NCBI RefSeq assembly: GCF_004959855.1
Contig: NZ_SPNT01000005.1
Span: 124,001 to 188,000, forward strand
Source: Nitratireductor sp. XY-223
Lineage (GTDB): Bacteria > Pseudomonadota > Alphaproteobacteria > Rhizobiales > Rhizobiaceae
DNA: 64,000 nucleotides
Direction: 5' to 3'
Made by a program: the position numbers and the translations under genes. How positions within the stretch are numbered: the first letter of the stretch is position 1; every line of letters begins with the position of its first letter. The notes beneath the pieces were generated by a model, which was given only the letters and a program-made list of their open reading frames with translations, was not told the DNA's origin and searched no databases. Below are positions 44,222 through 55,274 of the stretch, one piece after another.

Positions 44222-45199
44222 ATGAGAAGTCTCATCAGGAAAATCACCGGTTTCGCGGTGGCTCTGCCCGTTGCGGCGGGCCTCATGCTGTCGTCCGCGC
44301 AGGCCGAAAAATTGAAGATCGCGCTCGCCGAAACGCCGTCCGACGAATTGGCGGCATTCTTCGTCGCCCTTGACCGCGCCAGGGCCAACGGCCTCGATTA
44401 CGAGTGGACGGCGTTCTCCGACGAGGAGCTTGCCATCCAGGCGGTCCTGAGCGGCCAGATGAATATCGGTTTCGGAACGCCCTACGCGGCGATGCAGCGC
44501 TCCAAGGCGCCGATCCGCATCATCTTCCAGCTCTCGAAACTGAAGTTCTTTCCCGTCACCACCAAGAAATTCAGCGATCTGAAGGATCTCGACGGCCAGC
44601 CGATTCTGCTGCATTCGCGCGGCGGCGGCACGGATTCCATCGCCAATGTGATCGAGGACAAGGTCGGCATCACCTTCGGCAAGCGCTCCTATGTGCCGGG
44701 CTCGGCCAACCGTGTCGTCGCGCTGGTCGGCGGCCAGACCGATGCGACGATCATCGACCTTGCCAACAAGAACAAGGTGATCAAGCAGTTCCCGGACAAG
44801 TTCAACGTGCTGCCGATGTTCGAAGTGGATTCCAGCGACGAGGCGCTGTTCGCCAATCTCGACTGGATCAAGGAGAACGAGGAGCAGGTCGGAATTTTCG
44901 TCGAAGCGCTCTTGAGCGTGTGGCAGGACATGCATGAGGATCCGACGATCATCCGCCGCGAGACCGACCCGGACGGCCCGATCGGCCAGCTTCCGCCGGA
45001 AATCCTCGACGGTCTCGACCAGTTCTACATCGATGCCGTGGCCGGCGGGCTCTACGATCCCAATGGCGGCGGACGCGTCGCGGCTGCAGCCGACATGGAG
45101 TGGTATTCCGCCGCCGGCCAGCTCGAAGGCGATCCATCAACGCTTGATATCGAGGAATTCTGGTATCTCGCGCCGCTCGATGCGGCCATGAAGAAATAG
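44222..45199 (+). CDS. NitT/TauT-type ABC transporter substrate-binding protein
   Basis: The 325-residue precursor starts at the ATG at 44222 with AGGGAGGAAAT directly before it, and has a signal peptide MRSLIRKITGFAVALPVAAG...AQA. The mature region (EKLKIALAETPSDELAAFFV, GTPYAAMQRSKAPIRII) is of the periplasmic binding protein type used by nitrate/sulfonate/pyrimidine-precursor importers (NMT1/THI5-like). It binds a small anion or aromatic compound; the ligand is unknown. It is the first gene of a four-gene transport unit. Confidence 0.88.
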   Translation: MRSLIRKITGFAVALPVAAGLMLSSAQAEKLKIALAETPSDELAAFFVALDRARANGLDYEWTAFSDEELAIQAVLSGQMNIGFGTPYAAMQRSKAPIRIIFQLSKLKFFPVTTKKFSDLKDLDGQPILLHSRGGGTDSIANVIEDKVGITFGKRSYVPGSANRVVALVGGQTDATIIDLANKNKVIKQFPDKFNVLPMFEVDSSDEALFANLDWIKENEEQVGIFVEALLSVWQDMHEDPTIIRRETDPDGPIGQLPPEILDGLDQFYIDAVAGGLYDPNGGGRVAAAADMEWYSAAGQLEGDPSTLDIEEFWYLAPLDAAMKK

Positions 45200-45273
45200 A
45201 TCGATAGTCGCGGCCCCTGCCCCGCGGGCACCGGGGCCGCCCAACCCGTCCGGCGCGCCGGAAAGACCGGATC

Positions 45274-46035
45274 ATGAACCAAAGATCGCTTTTTCTGAAA
45301 TTGCTCTCCGCCGTCATCGTCTTCGGCGCCTGGCAGATCGCCGGCCTGATTCCGGTCAGCTACGCCTTTCCGACCTTCACCGAGTCCATGCATGCGCTCT
45401 ACACCATTACCATGGACGGGCGGTTGTTCACCGCCTATGCCGAGACGTTGAGGCCGCTTGTCCTCGGTGTCGCCATCTCGGCTGTTTCGGGTATTGGCCT
45501 CGGCCTGTGGATCGGCCTCAGCAGCCGTTTCGACTGGCTGTTTTCTCCCATTTTCATCGTCATGCAGGCGGCGCCACTGGCAGCGCTCATCCCGATCCTC
45601 GTCATGGCCTACGGCATCGGCCTGACCTCGAAGGTGTTCGTGGTCTGCATCATGGCGATGCCGGTGATCGTGCTCAACACCAGCACGGCGGTGCGCAACA
45701 CGCCCGCTTCCATCAAGGAAATGGGGCGCTCGTTCCTGGCAAGCGACCGCGACATCATCCTCAAGATCATCATTCCGGCCGCTTCGCCGGTCATCTTCTC
45801 CGGCCTGCGGCTCGGTGTTTCGGCCGGCTTCATCGGCGCCATCCTGGCGGAATTGAAGATCACCCCGACCGGCGTCGGCGATATCATCACCTACAGCCGC
45901 TCCATCGCCGATTACCCGACCATGTATGCGGCGATCTTCTCAATCATCGTCCTTGCCGTCCTCTTCCTGAACGGGCTCGAGCGGCTGGAAAACACACTGT
46001 TTGAAGGGAACAACCGTGGTTATGTCTCAGACTAG
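45274..46035 (+). CDS. NitT/TauT-type ABC transporter permease
   Basis: The 253-residue permease has about six TM helices and the EAA loop is seen in SIKEMGRSFLASDRDIILKII...SPVIFSGLRLG. It is typical of SsuC/TauC proteins. The ATP-binding gene overlaps its 3' end by about 20 nt. A second permease gene follows the ATPase gene, so the channel is probably a heterodimer, unusual for the usual homodimeric SsuC type. Confidence 0.9.
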   Translation: MNQRSLFLKLLSAVIVFGAWQIAGLIPVSYAFPTFTESMHALYTITMDGRLFTAYAETLRPLVLGVAISAVSGIGLGLWIGLSSRFDWLFSPIFIVMQAAPLAALIPILVMAYGIGLTSKVFVVCIMAMPVIVLNTSTAVRNTPASIKEMGRSFLASDRDIILKIIIPAASPVIFSGLRLGVSAGFIGAILAELKITPTGVGDIITYSRSIADYPTMYAAIFSIIVLAVLFLNGLERLENTLFEGNNRGYVSD

Positions 46036-46822
46036 CGACGCCTTCGGGAAGGCCGATCCGATCGACATCGACAGCGCGGTCTCCGTGCGCGGCGTTTCCA
46101 AGAACTATGGCGAGGTGGAAGCACTGCGGGACCTGTCGCTGGAATTCCCGCGCGGCCAGCTGACCTCGCTGCTGGGTCCGTCCGGCTGCGGGAAGACGAC
46201 GCTGCTGAAAATCATCGCCGGCCTGATCCCGGCGACGGCCGGGGAAATCGAGATCGACGGCCGCAAGGTCACGGGCCCCGGACCGGACCGCGCCTTCGTC
46301 TTCCAGGACTTCGCGCTGCTGCCGTGGGCCAATGTGCTGCGCAATGTCTCCTTCGGCCTCGAGCTGCGCGGGGTCGGCAAATCCGAGCGCGAGGCTGTCG
46401 CCGAAAAATACATCGGCAATGTCGGCCTCTCGGGTTTCGAGAAGGCCTATCCGCACGAACTGTCCGGCGGCATGCGCCAGCGCGTCGGCCTTGCCAGGGC
46501 GCTCTCCGTCGATGCGCAGGTGCTGTTGCTGGACGAGCCATTCTCGGCGGTCGACGAGCAGAACCGCCGCAAATTCCAGGAGGATTTGCTGGCGCTGGTG
46601 CGCAACGAGAACAAGACCTTCATCTTCGTCACGCACTCGATCGAGGAGGCCGTCTACATCTCCGACCAGATCGCCATCCTGCTGCCGCGTCCGAGCCGCG
46701 TTTCGGAGATCATCCGTCCGACGAGCTTCCGCGGAACGAAGGCGGACAACATCAGGCGCAGCCCCGAATATCTGGACATTGTCGACCAGATCTGGGCATC
46801 GCTGCGCAACTATGTGGAGTAG
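46016..46822 (+). CDS. NitT/TauT-type ABC transporter ATP-binding protein
   Basis: The protein has about 268 residues. Walker A GPSGCGKTT, Q-loop FVFQDFALLPWANV, signature LSGGMRQRVGLARALS, Walker B VLLLDEPFSAVD and switch His FVTHSIEEA are all intact. I place the start at GTG 46016 because AAGGGAA is correctly spaced; the ATG at 46022 or TTG at 46001 are alternatives. It energises import with the two flanking permeases. Confidence 0.9.
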   Translation: MVMSQTSDAFGKADPIDIDSAVSVRGVSKNYGEVEALRDLSLEFPRGQLTSLLGPSGCGKTTLLKIIAGLIPATAGEIEIDGRKVTGPGPDRAFVFQDFALLPWANVLRNVSFGLELRGVGKSEREAVAEKYIGNVGLSGFEKAYPHELSGGMRQRVGLARALSVDAQVLLLDEPFSAVDEQNRRKFQEDLLALVRNENKTFIFVTHSIEEAVYISDQIAILLPRPSRVSEIIRPTSFRGTKADNIRRSPEYLDIVDQIWASLRNYVE

Positions 46823-46828
46823 CATGCC

Positions 46829-47581
46829 GTGACGCTCTTCGGGTACAGACTTCCAGCCATGTCCTCGCTGATCCTGTGGGCGGCGGTCTGGGAAATTGTC
46901 GGCCTCTCGGGCTGGACGTTTTTCATTCCGCCGCTCTCGGAAGTCATCACCACCCTGTTTTCCGTCATCGGGACGCCCGCTTTCACCAAGGCCCTGTCGC
47001 AAACGGCCTATGCGTTCGGCGCCGGCGTCTTCTTTGCCGTCGTCATCGGCATTCCCGTCGGCATCCTGATGGGCAAGAGCCGGATCATCGACGAGCTTCT
47101 GCTGCCATGGGTCAATATATTCCTCAGCGCGCCGCTGACGGCGCTGGTGCCGGTGCTGATGGTCCTGTTCGGCTTCGGCATGAAGTCGATCATCATTACG
47201 ACCACATTGTTTGCAATCTGGATCATCATCCTCAACTCGCGCGCGGGGGTAAAGCAGATCAACCGCTCACTTGTCGAAATGGCCCGCAGCTTCGGCGCCT
47301 CGCCGCTTGACGCCTTTTTCAAGGTCTATTTCTGGGCGGCGCTGCCGGAGATACTGGGCGGCGTGCGCATCGGCGTCATCCGGGCCGTCAAGGGCGTGAT
47401 CATCGGCCAGCTGCTGATATCGATCGTCGGTTTCGGCGCATTGTTCGAACTTTATTCGAACAATTTCCTGATGGCGCATTTCTGGGCGGTGCTGATCGTG
47501 CTCTTCGCATTGGCATTTTCCCTTTCCGAATTTCTCGGTTATCTGGAACGCCGTATCTCCTACTACGCCGCATCGCGCTGA
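46829..47581 (+). CDS. NitT/TauT-type ABC transporter permease (second)
   Basis: From the GTG at 46829, with GGAG 9 nt upstream, the protein has 250 residues and about six TM helices. LVEMARSFGASPLDAFFKVYFWAALPEILGGVRIG carries the EAA motif split across the loop. It is closely related to the first permease of this unit. The next gene (acyl-CoA ligase) begins 21 nt later, so the transport and catabolic genes are one operon. Confidence 0.9.
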   Translation: MTLFGYRLPAMSSLILWAAVWEIVGLSGWTFFIPPLSEVITTLFSVIGTPAFTKALSQTAYAFGAGVFFAVVIGIPVGILMGKSRIIDELLLPWVNIFLSAPLTALVPVLMVLFGFGMKSIIITTTLFAIWIIILNSRAGVKQINRSLVEMARSFGASPLDAFFKVYFWAALPEILGGVRIGVIRAVKGVIIGQLLISIVGFGALFELYSNNFLMAHFWAVLIVLFALAFSLSEFLGYLERRISYYAASR

Positions 47582-47602
47582 TCCGCTGCGAGAAAGTATG
47601 CA

Positions 47603-49138
<1,536 letters not shown>

Positions 49139-49159
49139 GTTGTCCACGGGATTCAGCTT

Positions 49160-50137
49160 ATGAAGATCTGCATATTCGGAGCCGGCGCCATCGGCGGTTA
49201 CCTGGGCGCGAAGCTGGCGGCATCGGGCGCCGATGTCAGCCTCGTCGCACGCGGACCGCACCTTGAGGCGATGCGCGACAAGGGCCTGACGCTGATCGAG
49301 GACGGGAAAACGTCGACAGCGGCGGCGACCGCCAGCGACGATCCCGCCGCGCTCGGGCCGCAGGACTACGTGATCGTGACGCTGAAAGCGCACTCCGTCC
49401 CGCCCGTCGTTGACAAAATGCGGCCGCTCTTTGGCGACCGCACCACCATCGTCAGCGGCGTCAATGGCGTTCCCTGGTGGTATTTCCACAAGATCGGCGG
49501 CCCGCTCGAGGGAACGCGGCTCGCGAGCGTCGATCCCGGCAACCGGCAATGGGACGGTTTCGGCCCCGACCGGGTGCTTGGCTGCGTCGTCTATCCAGCG
49601 GCCGAGGTCGTCGAGCCGGGCACCGTGCGCCATATCGAGGGAAACCGCTTTTCACTGGGCGAGCCGGACGGATCGAAATCGGAGCGCGCGCTGGCGCTGT
49701 CGAAGGCGCTCGGCGCCGCCGGCCTCAAGGCACCGGTCCGGCCGAAACTGCGCGACGAAATCTGGGTCAAGCTCTGGGGCAACCTTTCGTTCAATCCGAT
49801 TTCGGCATTGACGCATGCCACGCTCGACGTTCTTTGCACGGATCCCGGAACACGCGGCGTTGCCCGCGCCATGATGCTGGAGGCACAGGCGATCGCCGAA
49901 AAACTCGGCGTCAAGTTCCCGATCGATGTCGAGCGCCGCATTGACGGCGGCGCAGCGGTGGGCGCGCACCGCACGTCCATGCTGCAGGACCTTGATGCGA
50001 AGCGGCCGATGGAAATCGACGCGCTGGTCCGATCCGTTCAGGAACTCGGCCGCATCACCGAAACGCCGACCCCGACGATCGACACGGTGCTGGCGCTGAT
50101 CGCGCTGCGCGGACGCGTGGCAGGGCTCTATCCGTAA
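49160..50137 (+). CDS. 2-dehydropantoate 2-reductase (ApbA/PanE) family protein
   Basis: The 325-residue protein begins MKICIFGAGAIGGYLGAKLA, the NADP-binding Rossmann loop. VKLWGNLSFNPISALTHATL has the Lys/Asn-X-Ser active-site pattern of ketopantoate reductases, and the RTSMLQDLDAKRPMEID substrate motif is also intact. In a catabolic operon it may reduce a different 2-keto acid rather than serve pantothenate synthesis. It starts 21 nt after the ligase. It converges with mtlK 30 nt away. Confidence 0.88.
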   Translation: MKICIFGAGAIGGYLGAKLAASGADVSLVARGPHLEAMRDKGLTLIEDGKTSTAAATASDDPAALGPQDYVIVTLKAHSVPPVVDKMRPLFGDRTTIVSGVNGVPWWYFHKIGGPLEGTRLASVDPGNRQWDGFGPDRVLGCVVYPAAEVVEPGTVRHIEGNRFSLGEPDGSKSERALALSKALGAAGLKAPVRPKLRDEIWVKLWGNLSFNPISALTHATLDVLCTDPGTRGVARAMMLEAQAIAEKLGVKFPIDVERRIDGGAAVGAHRTSMLQDLDAKRPMEIDALVRSVQELGRITETPTPTIDTVLALIALRGRVAGLYP

Positions 50138-50167
50138 CCTCCACAGGCCCGGTCTGCTGGCGGCCCG

Positions 50168-51637
50168 TCACCGCCCGACATATTCGCCAAGGACCGTTTC
50201 CGTCCCGGCCGCCCAAATCCGCTCGAGGGCCGATGCGAAAGCATCCCGGAATTCGCCGCTCGCGCGCAGATCGCCGAAAACCGACTCCATTTCGAGAAAT
50301 GCGGCCGGATTGTCCCTGGCAGCCAGCGCGTGCCGGTTGAGCAATTCGGCGTTCTCGTCGTTGATCGGAATCTCGCCGCCCGCTTCGTCGGTTCCGGCGC
50401 AGTAGCGGGCCCACAGCGCCACTTCGAGCGCCAGACCATCGACGGAAAGGCCCTTTTTGACGCGCTCGCGAACAGGCGGAAGAATGAACTTCGGCTGGCG
50501 GTTGGAACCATCGAGGCAAAGGCGGGTCACCGTGTCGCGGACCGCCGGATTGGAGAAGCGCTCGACGACCGCAGCCAGGTATTTGCGAAAATTCACCCCT
50601 TCGATGGGCGGCACCGTCGGGATGATCTCCTCCAGCTCGAGCTTCTCGAGGTAAGCGCTGATCAGCGGATGCGCCATCGCATCGTGGGCATAGACAAGGC
50701 CAAGCAGCGCCGCCGGATAGGCGATCGCCCCATGGCCGCCATTGAGGATGCGCAGCTTCATCAGCTCATAGGGCGCAACGTCGTCGACGAATTCGACCCC
50801 GACCCTTTCCAGCGCCGGCCGGCCGGTCGGGAAGTCGTCCTCCAGCACCCATTGGCGGAAGGGCTCGCAGGTGACAGGCGCGGCATCGGCGACACCGAAC
50901 GTGTCGCGGACCATGGCCCGCTCCTGGTCTGAGGTTGCCGGCGTGATGCAGTCGACCATGCCGTTCGGGAAGGCGACGTTGTGCATGATCCAGGCGCCAA
51001 ATTGAGGGTCGACGGCAGTCGCAAGGCCGACGACGGCATTGCGCGTGACGTCCCCGTTTTCAGGCAGGTTGTCGCAGGACATGACGGTGAAGGGCGGCAA
51101 ACCGGCGTCCCGGCGCTGCCTGAGGCTTGCCACCAGCATTCCGAAAACGGTCCGCGGATCGTCGGGAAACGCGATGTCGTGGCGGATGTCCTCGCTTTGC
51201 AGGTTGAACCCGCCGGTCATGGCGTCGATGAAGTAGCCGCCTTCCGTGATTGTCAGCGAGACGATGCGGATGTCCGGCCGGCAAAGCGCTGCGACCAGCG
51301 CCCGCGCATCGGTGTCGACGAAATCGATCATCGCGCCGCATACCCGGGCATCGAGACCGGCGGGTGCGAGCTCGATGACCGTCGAGAGGCAGTCCTGCGC
51401 CTTCAACCGGTGCCGCATGGCTGCGTCACCCGGCAGCACGCCGGCGCCGATCACGGCCCAGTCGCGATCACGCCCGAGGTTGAACAGCCGGTCCAGGTAG
51501 ACGGCCTGGTGAGCGCGGTGGAAATTACCGACGCCGATATGCAGGATGCCGGGTGTCAGCGCAGAGCGGTCATAGGCCGGCACGGCCACATTCTGCGGCA
51601 GTTCGCCAAGCGTGTCCTGGGTGAGTTTCACCGCCAT
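50168..51637 (-). CDS. mtlK: Mannitol 2-dehydrogenase
   Basis: The 489-residue NAD-dependent long-chain polyol dehydrogenase oxidises D-mannitol (or arabitol) to D-fructose. ILHIGVGNFHRAHQAVYLD is the N-terminal Rossmann motif, ITEGGYFID and KLRILNGGHGAIAYP surround the catalytic Lys-Asn region (MKLRILNGGH). It is the last gene of the smo operon: its ATG shares one base with the smoS stop (TGATG). Fructuronate reductases (UxuB) are in the same family, but the operon makes a polyol the better assignment. Confidence 0.9.
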   Translation of the reverse strand: MAVKLTQDTLGELPQNVAVPAYDRSALTPGILHIGVGNFHRAHQAVYLDRLFNLGRDRDWAVIGAGVLPGDAAMRHRLKAQDCLSTVIELAPAGLDARVCGAMIDFVDTDARALVAALCRPDIRIVSLTITEGGYFIDAMTGGFNLQSEDIRHDIAFPDDPRTVFGMLVASLRQRRDAGLPPFTVMSCDNLPENGDVTRNAVVGLATAVDPQFGAWIMHNVAFPNGMVDCITPATSDQERAMVRDTFGVADAAPVTCEPFRQWVLEDDFPTGRPALERVGVEFVDDVAPYELMKLRILNGGHGAIAYPAALLGLVYAHDAMAHPLISAYLEKLELEEIIPTVPPIEGVNFRKYLAAVVERFSNPAVRDTVTRLCLDGSNRQPKFILPPVRERVKKGLSVDGLALEVALWARYCAGTDEAGGEIPINDENAELLNRHALAARDNPAAFLEMESVFGDLRASGEFRDAFASALERIWAAGTETVLGEYVGR

Positions 51638-52410
51638 CAGCTCATCCAGTTCCCGCCATCGACATTGTAGGTCTGGGCGACCACATAGTCGGACTCAGGT
51701 CCGGCAAGGAAGAACGCCATGCCGATCAGGTCCTCGGCCGTCCCCATCCGCCCGTAGGGCACGGCTTCGCCCACAAGTCGCTTCTTCTCGCCCAGGGGCC
51801 GGTTCTCGTATTGTGCGAATTTCGCGTCGACGCCGTCCCAGTGCTCGCCCTCGACCACACCGGGCGCGATGGCGTTGACATTGATGCCGTTCTTGATCAG
51901 TGCCAGCCCGGCGGACTGGGTGAGGCTGATGACCGCCGCCTTGGTCGCGCAGTACACCGCAACGAGCGGTTCGCCCCGGCGCCCGGCCTGGCTCGCCATG
52001 TTGATGATCTTGCCGCCTCTGCCGCGAGCGATCATCGCCTTCGCCACCGCCTGCAGGGTAAACAGGGTTCCGGCCACATTGACCGTGAAAAGCCGGTCGA
52101 AACTCTCGCGGCTGATTTCCGTCAGCGGCGCAAGGTCGAAAAGGGCGGCATTGTTGATGAGGACATCGATGCCGCCACCCGTCGCATCGGCCTCGACTAT
52201 CGCCGCATCGATCGACTGCTGGTCCGCCACATCGAGCTGCACGGCATGCCCCCGTTCTCCGATTTCCGCGGCGGTCTCGCGCGCCTGCGCGATGTCGATA
52301 TCGGCAATCACCACGTTGGCGCCCTCTGCGGCGAAGGCCGTCGCAAAGGCCCTGCCGATCCCGCGCGCTGCGCCTGTAATCAGCACGTTCCTGCCGTCAA
52401 ACCGTTTCAT
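51637..52410 (-). CDS. smoS: Sorbitol (L-iditol) 2-dehydrogenase, SDR family
   Basis: The 257-residue short-chain dehydrogenase has [12 protein letters not shown] (NAD-binding Gly motif), NNAALFD, and the catalytic Ser-Tyr-Lys in [20 protein letters not shown]. It oxidises D-sorbitol to D-fructose or galactitol to tagatose, as in rhodobacter/rhizobial SmoS. Its ATG overlaps the smoK stop by 4 nt. Its length is complete. Confidence 0.92.
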   Translation of the reverse strand: MKRFDGRNVLITGAARGIGRAFATAFAAEGANVVIADIDIAQARETAAEIGERGHAVQLDVADQQSIDAAIVEADATGGGIDVLINNAALFDLAPLTEISRESFDRLFTVNVAGTLFTLQAVAKAMIARGRGGKIINMASQAGRRGEPLVAVYCATKAAVISLTQSAGLALIKNGINVNAIAPGVVEGEHWDGVDAKFAQYENRPLGEKKRLVGEAVPYGRMGTAEDLIGMAFFLAGPESDYVVAQTYNVDGGNWMS

Positions 52411-53408
52411 GCAAGCGCCAATCCATCACCGTCGAACCTGTGGATCCGCTCCGGATCGGGGGTAATGTGGGCGCGGTCGCCGTGGTTGAGACCGGCCTCG
52501 CCCTGGGTCCGCACGGTCAACGCACCGACGCCGTCGATGTGGACGTGCAGGAAGGTGTCGGATCCCAGATGCTCGGCAACACCGACGGTGCCTTCCCAGG
52601 TGCCGCCGTCGGTCGAAAGCGCCAGATGCTCGGGCCTGACGCCAATGGTGTGCGCGCCTTGCTTGCGGGCTTCCTCGCCCTCGATGAAGTTCATCTTCGG
52701 CGACCCTATGAAGCCGGCGACGAACTTGTTCTGCGGCGCGCGGTAAAGCTCCAGCGGAGATCCAACCTGCGCAATGCGACCGGCATTGAGAACGACAATC
52801 TTGTCGGCCATGGTCATCGCCTCGACCTGGTCGTGGGTGACGTAGATCATGGTCGTCGCAAGGCTCTGGTGCAGTTCCGAGATTTCCAGCCGCATATTGA
52901 CCCGAAGCGCCGCGTCAAGGTTGGACAACGGTTCGTCGAACAGGAACGCCTCGGGTTCGCGCACGATTGCCCTGCCGATGGCGACACGCTGGCGCTGGCC
53001 GCCCGACAACTGGCCCGGTCGCCGCTCGAGGTAATCGGTGAGATTGAGAATGCCGGCCGCGGCCTCGACCTTGCGATCGCGTTCGGCCTCGTCGACCTTC
53101 GCCATTCTCAACGGAAAGGCGATGTTCTTGCGCACCGACATGTGCGGATAAAGCGCATAGGACTGGAAAACCATGGCAAGGCCGCGTTTGGAGGGCGGGA
53201 CCCTCGTCGCATCGTTGCCATCGATTTCGATCATGCCGCTTGTGACGTCTTCGAGGCCAGCGATCAGACGCAGGAGCGTCGACTTTCCGCAACCGGAAGG
53301 GCCGACGAAGACGACGAACTCTCCGTCTTCGATATCGAGATCCAGCGGCGGTATGACTTCCGTCGTTCCGAAGGACTTGGTGACGTGCTTGAGTGCTATT
53401 TTTCCCAT
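52407..53408 (-). CDS. smoK: Polyol ABC transporter ATP-binding protein
   Basis: The 333-residue protein has Walker [36 protein letters not shown], a switch His in [10 protein letters not shown] and a TOBE domain at about 240-330. It couples ATP hydrolysis to sorbitol/mannitol uptake through SmoF-SmoG. It starts 10 nt after smoG. It is a paralogue of the ATPase at 1388-2476. Confidence 0.92.
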   Translation of the reverse strand: MGKIALKHVTKSFGTTEVIPPLDLDIEDGEFVVFVGPSGCGKSTLLRLIAGLEDVTSGMIEIDGNDATRVPPSKRGLAMVFQSYALYPHMSVRKNIAFPLRMAKVDEAERDRKVEAAAGILNLTDYLERRPGQLSGGQRQRVAIGRAIVREPEAFLFDEPLSNLDAALRVNMRLEISELHQSLATTMIYVTHDQVEAMTMADKIVVLNAGRIAQVGSPLELYRAPQNKFVAGFIGSPKMNFIEGEEARKQGAHTIGVRPEHLALSTDGGTWEGTVGVAEHLGSDTFLHVHIDGVGALTVRTQGEAGLNHGDRAHITPDPERIHRFDGDGLALA

Positions 53409-53418
53409 AACGAACTTC

Positions 53419-54249
53419 CTATTTCACCGCGCCGAAGGTCAGGCCGCGCACGAGCTGCTTCTGGCTGAACCAGCCGAGAATGAGGATCGGCGCGATTGCC
53501 ATGGTCGAGGCAGCCGAGAGCTTGGCGTAGAACAGCCCCTCGGGGCTCGAGTAACTGGCGATAAACGCCGTCAAAGGCGCGGCATTGGCGGCTGTCAGAT
53601 TGAGCGTCCAGAAGGCCTCGTTCCATGCCAGGATGAAGTTGAGCAGGATCGTCGAGGCGATGCCGGGTACAGCCATCGGTGTGAGGACATAGAGGATCTC
53701 CTCGCGCAGGGATGCGCCATCCATGCGCGCCGCTTCGAGAATTTCCGCGGGAATTTCCCTGAAATAGGTGTAGAGCATCCAGACAATGATCGGCAGGTTG
53801 ATGAGCATCAGGACGATGGTCAGGCCGATGCGCGTGTCCAGCAGGCCCAACTGGATAAAGAGCAGATAGATCGGATAAAGAACGCCCACCGCGGGAAGCA
53901 TCTTTGTAGACAGCATCCACAGCAGGACATCCTTGGTGCGCCTTGACGGCACAAAGGCCATCGACCACGCCGCGGGCACCGCGATGACGATGCCCAACAG
54001 CGTCGAGCCGCCCGCAATGATGATCGAGTTCCACAGGAAGCGAAGGTAGTCGGAGCGCTCCTGCACGACGGCGTAGTTTTCGAGCGTCCAGTCGAAAAAC
54101 AGGAAGAGCGGCGGATCGTTGATTGCCTGGGCTTCCGTCTTGAAGCTGGTCAGGAAGGTCCACAGGATCGGAAAGAATATCAGCAGGCCGATCAGCCACG
54201 CCAATCCCGTGTTGATTGCCTTGCGATTGTTGGTGACAGCTCGGGCCAT
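53419..54249 (-). CDS. smoG: Polyol ABC transporter permease (MalG type)
   Basis: The 276-residue protein has six TM helices and the EAA-loop [23 protein letters not shown], of standard length for MalG-type permeases. It starts 11 nt after the smoF stop. With SmoF it forms the translocation pore for sorbitol/mannitol. Confidence 0.92.
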   Translation of the reverse strand: MARAVTNNRKAINTGLAWLIGLLIFFPILWTFLTSFKTEAQAINDPPLFLFFDWTLENYAVVQERSDYLRFLWNSIIIAGGSTLLGIVIAVPAAWSMAFVPSRRTKDVLLWMLSTKMLPAVGVLYPIYLLFIQLGLLDTRIGLTIVLMLINLPIIVWMLYTYFREIPAEILEAARMDGASLREEILYVLTPMAVPGIASTILLNFILAWNEAFWTLNLTAANAAPLTAFIASYSSPEGLFYAKLSAASTMAIAPILILGWFSQKQLVRGLTFGAVK

Positions 54250-54260
54250 GGTCTATCTCC

Positions 54261-55139
54261 TCACGCGTCCAGGTTCTTGCCGACAATGCGCATCAGGAAG
54301 AGCGCGACGATGTTGGCGAGGATGATGGCGTAAACGCCGCCGGCAGAGCCCAAGCCGACATTCTGGCTTTCCAGCACCCGCTGGAAGATCAGGTAAGTCA
54401 GTGTCTTGGTGCCGAACGCGCCGCCCGTCGTGACAAAGATCTCCGCGAAGATCGACAGCAGGAAGATCGTCTGGATCAGGATGACGATGGTGATGGCGCG
54501 GCTGAGATGCGGCAGGATAATGAACCAGAATCGCTTCAGCACCGGCGCGCCGTCCATTTCGGCGGCTTCAAGCTGTTCGCTGTCGAGCGACTGGATGGCG
54601 GTCAACAGGATCAGCGTCGCAAAGGGCAGCCACTGCCAGCTGACGATCATGATCAGCGACGGGAGGGCCGCCTGACTCAACCATTCCACCGGCGTGCCGC
54701 CGAATGCCTTCCAAAGATAGGCCAGCAGCCCGTTGTTGGGGTCCATGAACATGTTCTTCCACACCAGGGCCGAAACGGTCGGCATGACAAAGAACGGCGC
54801 AATCACGAGTATGCGGACGATGCCCTGACCCCACATCGGCTGATCCAGCAACATGGCCAGCAACACGCCGAGAACAATCGTGACGACAAGAACACCGCCA
54901 ACGATAACCAGCGTCGCCTGGATACTGGGCCAGAAGGAGCTGGAGCCCACGAACCGCACATAGTTGGCAAAACCCACCCATTCGAGGCCGTTGGCCATGG
55001 AGTCGCCCCTGAGCGGAAGATATTTCTTGAATGAAAAGAACAGCGTCATCGTCAGTGGCACCAACATCCAGACCAGAAGCAGGAATACAGCGGGCGCCAT
55101 CATGAAGCGGGCTGCGGAGCGAGAATGCTGGGTTGCCAT
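54261..55139 (-). CDS. smoF: Polyol ABC transporter permease (MalF type)
   Basis: The 292-residue protein has six TM helices; the EAA motif is QLEAAEMDGAPVLKRFWFIILPHL. It starts at the ATG at 55139, with GAGGTTTGTC before it. It is separated from smoE by 135 nt containing a strong hairpin. It partners SmoG. Confidence 0.92.
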   Translation of the reverse strand: MATQHSRSAARFMMAPAVFLLLVWMLVPLTMTLFFSFKKYLPLRGDSMANGLEWVGFANYVRFVGSSSFWPSIQATLVIVGGVLVVTIVLGVLLAMLLDQPMWGQGIVRILVIAPFFVMPTVSALVWKNMFMDPNNGLLAYLWKAFGGTPVEWLSQAALPSLIMIVSWQWLPFATLILLTAIQSLDSEQLEAAEMDGAPVLKRFWFIILPHLSRAITIVILIQTIFLLSIFAEIFVTTGGAFGTKTLTYLIFQRVLESQNVGLGSAGGVYAIILANIVALFLMRIVGKNLDA

Positions 55140-55218
55140 GACAAACCTCCTCTGTTGGCGTCGCAGTGTGGCGCCAGTTCAGATGAGCGGTAAAGGGTAT
55201 AGTGGTTTGTTCTTTGCC

Positions 55219-55251
55219 GGAGGGCGGGCTGTGGTCGCGGTGCCGCCCTCC
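55219..55251 (-). promoter_or_regulatory. Intergenic hairpin between smoE and smoF
   Basis: A perfect 9-bp inverted repeat GGAGGGCGG (55219-55227) / CCGCCCTCC (55243-55251) has a 15-nt loop and no T-run. It is in the same position as the hairpin at 5654-5682, after a binding-protein gene, and would favour higher binding-protein than permease expression. Confidence 0.6.
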
Positions 55252-55274
55252 AGCTTCGCTATGGGAGGAGAAGC

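Noticed and set aside
49160-50137. Pantothenate biosynthesis gene panE
   Set aside because: The family fits, but the operon is catabolic and no other pan gene is present, so no gene symbol is given.
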